Source: Oceaniglobus trochenteri
GTDB lineage: Bacteria; Pseudomonadota; Alphaproteobacteria; Rhodobacterales; Rhodobacteraceae
DNA length: 64,000 bases
Assembly (NCBI RefSeq): GCF_020529025.1
Contig: NZ_JACNMM010000006.1
Location: 1 to 64,000, forward strand
Direction of reading: 5' to 3'
Shown: piece by piece, positions 61,147 through 64,000 of the stretch
How the letters are laid out: every line of letters begins with the position of its first letter
Numbering within the stretch: position 1 is the first letter of the stretch
Program-made: the position numbers and the translations under genes
Notes under the pieces: model-generated
The model's database searches: none
The model's input: the letters and a program-made list of their open reading frames with translations, nothing else
What the model was told of the DNA's origin: nothing

Positions 61147-61932
61147 TCAACTTTCCCTTGGCATGAAGAATTCGGGCACGAAACGCGGTGCGCCCGACAA
61201 TCCTCCGTCGACCTTCAGATCGACGCCTGTTGTGAATCCTGCGGCGTCCGAGGCCAGATAGATCGCGGCCTCGGCCACCTCTTGCGGTTTGCCGATCCGT
61301 CCGATGGGGTGCATCTTCACCCAGGTATCGGTCAGATGGGTGCCCAGCTCGGCCACCACCTGCTGGTTCATCGGCGTGTCGATCGTCCCCGGCGAGATCG
61401 AGTTGACGCGGATGCCCTTCGGCCCGAACTCAACCGCCATCTGGCGCGTCATCGACATGATCGCCCCCTTGGCGCCGGAATAGGCCGTCCAGCCATCAAG
61501 CCCGACATGCCCCTGGGCCGAGGCCATGTTGACGATGGCCCCCTTCCCCGCCGCGATCATGTGCGGCAGGGCGGCCTTCACGCCATAAAAGACCGAGCTG
61601 AGGTTGGTCGCGATCAGCTTGTCCCACTGCTCCAGCGTCATGTCATGCACCGGCATGCCGCCGATGGGCACGGCGGCGTTGTTGACCAGAACATCGATCC
61701 GGCCATGTTTCTGCACGGTGGCTTCGATCAGTGCGCTTACATCGTCAAAGGACGACACGTCGCAATGCCGGAAGGTGCCGCCGATGGCGCTGGCCACCGC
61801 TTCGCCTGCCGCGTCGTCGATATCGCCCAGCACGACCTGCGCGCCTTCCTGCGCCATGCCTTGGGCGATGGCATGTCCGATCCCGGCCGCGCCGCCGGTG
61901 ACGACGACGACCTTGTCCTGCACTCTGCCCAT
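61147..61932 (-). CDS. SDR-family oxidoreductase
   Basis: 261 residues from ATG 61932, where GGAGG is 8 nt upstream; an earlier in-frame ATG at 61947 overlaps the permease. TGGAAGIG, NNAA, catalytic Ser in NMASAQGH, YxxxK as YSGAK, PG motif SPGTIDTPMNQQV. Asp in LGDIDDA favours NAD. Confidence 0.92.
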   Translation of the reverse strand: MGRVQDKVVVVTGGAAGIGHAIAQGMAQEGAQVVLGDIDDAAGEAVASAIGGTFRHCDVSSFDDVSALIEATVQKHGRIDVLVNNAAVPIGGMPVHDMTLEQWDKLIATNLSSVFYGVKAALPHMIAAGKGAIVNMASAQGHVGLDGWTAYSGAKGAIMSMTRQMAVEFGPKGIRVNSISPGTIDTPMNQQVVAELGTHLTDTWVKMHPIGRIGKPQEVAEAAIYLASDAAGFTTGVDLKVDGGLSGAPRFVPEFFMPRES

Positions 61933-61937
61933 GTCCG

Positions 61938-62900
61938 TTACCTCCATCGCTTCTTCAGGGAATCCAACGCCACGGCGGCGATGATGACAAGCCCGGTGAT
62001 GACCAGTTGCCATTCCGTGGGCGCGTTGATCATGCCCAGCCCGTTCGACACGAAGGCCAGGATCAGCACCCCCAGCACGACGCCAAGAATATTGCCAACC
62101 CCGCCCGCCAGGCTGACGCCCCCCAGAACCACCGCCGCGATGGCCTGGAATTCGTATCCGTCGCCCGCCGTATGCACCGCCGCGCCAAGACGCGAGGCCA
62201 GAAGGATGCTGGCCAGCGTCGCCATCAGTGCGCTGATGATGAAACAGGCGAACTTGATGCGTGCCACGTCGAAGCCGGCCAGGCGCGCCACCTCGGCGCT
62301 GCCGCCCGCGGCATAGATGCGCCGCCCGAACCGCAGGTGCCGCATGGCCCAGATCACCGCGATCACAACCACCCCGGCGATCACGGCGGGATAGGGGAGG
62401 ATGCCGAAAAGCCGCCCGTTGCCGATGGCAAAGAAACTGTCCAGATAGGCGGTATCGGCGGTGGCCCTTTTCCCGGTATAAAGATAGACGCCGCCGCGGA
62501 TCAGGAACAGCGTGCCCAGCGTCACGATCAGCGAGTTGATCCGCATGTAGGCGGAAAGGTATCCGTTCACCGCCCCGATCAGCAGCCCCAGCGCCAGCGC
62601 CCCGGCAATGCCAAGGGTCAGCGATCCGGTGGCATTCATGATCCCGATCAGGGGAATGGCCACCGCCGCGACGGTGGAACCCACCGACAGATCAACCTCG
62701 CCCCCGATCAGCGCCACCGCAACGCCGGTGGCGATCAGCAGGATGATCGAGGCCTGGCCCAGCACATTGGTCAGGTTGCGCAGGGTGAAGAAATACTCGG
62801 ACAGCCCGGAAAACACGGCGATCACCACGGCCAGCGTGACGATCAGCGCCACTTCGCCATTGGCGGCGACAATGCGCAGGGCCTTATTTGATTGCGGCAT
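61938..62900 (-). CDS. Ribose-type ABC sugar permease (RbsC class)
   Basis: 320 residues from ATG 62900, overlapping the ATPase gene by 17 nt. Family motifs: FFTLRNLTNVLGQASIILL, GGEVDLSVGSTVA, NSLIVTLGTLFLIRGG, AVVLGGVSLAGGVGNILGV. About 8-10 helices. Forms the channel of a CUT2 sugar importer with the ATPase at the window edge. Confidence 0.95.
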   Translation of the reverse strand: MPQSNKALRIVAANGEVALIVTLAVVIAVFSGLSEYFFTLRNLTNVLGQASIILLIATGVAVALIGGEVDLSVGSTVAAVAIPLIGIMNATGSLTLGIAGALALGLLIGAVNGYLSAYMRINSLIVTLGTLFLIRGGVYLYTGKRATADTAYLDSFFAIGNGRLFGILPYPAVIAGVVVIAVIWAMRHLRFGRRIYAAGGSAEVARLAGFDVARIKFACFIISALMATLASILLASRLGAAVHTAGDGYEFQAIAAVVLGGVSLAGGVGNILGVVLGVLILAFVSNGLGMINAPTEWQLVITGLVIIAAVALDSLKKRWR

Positions 62901-64000
62901 CCAGTACCCCTTCCTGCGTTGCCCCGGCACGGTCGAACGATCCGGTGATCCGCCCGCCCGACAGAACGAAAATCCGGTCCGACAGGCCCAGAAGCTCGGG
63001 CATTTCCGATGTCATCAGGATCACGGCAAAGCCCTCGGCCGCCAGTTCGTCGATCAGCGCGAAGATTTCCGCCTTGGCGCCCACGTCGATGCCGCGGGTC
63101 GGTTCATCAAGCACGATCACCTTCAGCCCGTGCATCAGCCAGCGTGACAGAAGCACCTTCTGCTGGTTGCCCCCCGATAGGGTGCGGATCGCCTGGTCCA
63201 GCCGCGCCATCTTGATGCGGAACCGGTCGGTATAACCCTGCGCCGCCTTCGTTTCGGCGGCGGTATCGACGAACCCGGCCTTTGTGAACCGGTCAAGCGT
63301 TGCCAGGGTCATGTTGCGGGTGACGCTGGTGTCCAGCATCAGCCCCTCTTCCTTGCGGTCCTCGGAGAGCAGCCCGATTCCCAGCGCTTTGCCGGTGCGG
63401 GTGTCGTGGGGCGACAGGGGCTTGTCGGCAATTCGGATCGTGCCTTCGGAAATCGGATCATATCCCACCAGCGCCTTGGCCAGTTCGGTACGCCCCGCCC
63501 CCATCAGGCCGAAGAACCCCACAACCTCGCCCGCGCGCACATCGAAGGACAGGTCTTTCAGAAGCCGGCGGGTCGAAAGCCCTTCGACCTTTACCAGCGT
63601 TTCGCCCGGCGTGCGGTCGGTGCGGGGGAACATGTCGGTGATCTCGCGGCCCACCATGTCGGTGACAAGGCTGGCGTTGGTGTGTTCGGCCGTCGGCTTG
63701 CTCGACACCCAGCGCCCGTCGCGCAGGACGGTGCAATGGTCGGCAATCTCGAAGATTTCCTCAAGTTTGTGACTGACGTAGATGATGGCGATGCCCAGGG
63801 ATTTCAGCCGTTCGATCACCTGGAACAGGTGGCGCACCTCGGCCGGGGTCAGCGACGAGGTGGGTTCGTCCATGATGACGATCTCGGCCTCGTGGGCCAG
63901 GGCGCGCGAGATTTCGACAAGCTGCTGCTGGCTGATGGGCAGGTCGCGCACCTTGGCGTCGGGGTCGATGTCAAAGCCCGCGCGCTCGAATATCTCGGCG
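62884..64000 (-). CDS. Ribose-type ABC sugar ATPase (RbsA/MglA class), 5' end beyond window
   Basis: 372 codons of an expected ~500 are present; the N-terminal ~130 residues with the first Walker A lie past 64000. First NBD remainder: signature ISQQQLVEISRAL, Walker B IVIMDEPTSSL, switch His YVSHK. Second NBD: degenerate Walker A GLMGAGRTELA, signature LSGGNQQKVLLSRWL, Walker B VIVLDEPTRGID. Typical double-NBD CUT2 protein. Binding protein not in the window. Confidence 0.95.
   Translation of the reverse strand, partial: AEIFERAGFDIDPDAKVRDLPISQQQLVEISRALAHEAEIVIMDEPTSSLTPAEVRHLFQVIERLKSLGIAIIYVSHKLEEIFEIADHCTVLRDGRWVSSKPTAEHTNASLVTDMVGREITDMFPRTDRTPGETLVKVEGLSTRRLLKDLSFDVRAGEVVGFFGLMGAGRTELAKALVGYDPISEGTIRIADKPLSPHDTRTGKALGIGLLSEDRKEEGLMLDTSVTRNMTLATLDRFTKAGFVDTAAETKAAQGYTDRFRIKMARLDQAIRTLSGGNQQKVLLSRWLMHGLKVIVLDEPTRGIDVGAKAEIFALIDELAAEGFAVILMTSEMPELLGLSDRIFVLSGGRITGSFDRAGATQEGVLDAAIK

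Noticed and set aside
1-64000. Prophage, insertion sequences, integrons, tRNA or rRNA genes
   Set aside because: I saw no transposase, integrase, attachment-site duplication or RNA gene signatures while reading; tRNA detection without a program is limited.

Overview
The window looks like chromosome or large-replicon DNA of a GC-rich alphaproteobacterium, most likely a Rhodobacterales (Paracoccus/Roseobacter-type) species. Reasons: three tripartite TRAP transporters, many short ATGA-coupled operons, a CsgH-type (alphaproteobacterial) curli system, and a type I secretion locus for acidic, repeat-rich Bap-like surface proteins. Genus is inferred from gene content only. I saw no tRNA, rRNA, insertion sequence, integrase or CRISPR array.

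Region 1 (1-20.1 kb) is a biofilm/surface-protein island. It holds three proteins starting with a BapA-prefix-like domain (1-1152 partial, 1557-3461, 13972-14820) and a 1311-codon acidic repeat protein (15110-19045). It also has a complete type I secretion set (TolC, ABC, HlyD) in one operon with a single-POTRA Omp85 barrel, a GT4-like glycosyltransferase, a soluble hybrid histidine kinase with Hpt domain and a NarL/LuxR response regulator. Two repeat types dominate: a Gly/Ser-Thr-Asp tripeptide array (18-bp DNA unit) and a decapeptide array (G-x-D-G-hydrophobic pair). A recurring intergenic motif, ATACNAAAGT, lies in front of nearly every unit here and once in the curli locus.

Region 2 (20.2-28.5 kb) is an oligopeptide-type ABC importer (two permeases, two ATPases, binding protein) co-transcribed with a CocE/NonD hydrolase, divergent from a LysR regulator.

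Region 3 (28.6-38.3 kb) is a curli-type amyloid locus. Three very long curlin-repeat proteins run leftwards; csgF-csgG, and then two shorter curlins, csgH and an Inh-like/SH3 protein, run rightwards. No csgE or csgD is present in the window.

Region 4 (38.4-64 kb) is catabolic. An eleven-gene leftward operon runs from a DUF35/thiolase pair through IclR, CaiB, hydrolase, SDR and an AroQ-like enzyme to a TRAP transporter and a DUF4038 protein. A TakP-type TRAP system runs right, a third TRAP operon runs left with a divergent IclR gene, and a last leftward operon couples a ribose-type ABC importer (cut by the window edge) to SDRs, a CaiB transferase, an epimerase-like protein, a fused CoA transferase and an SMP-30 lactonase. 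Regions 1 and 3 together suggest a lineage with two extracellular matrix polymers that may share a regulator.
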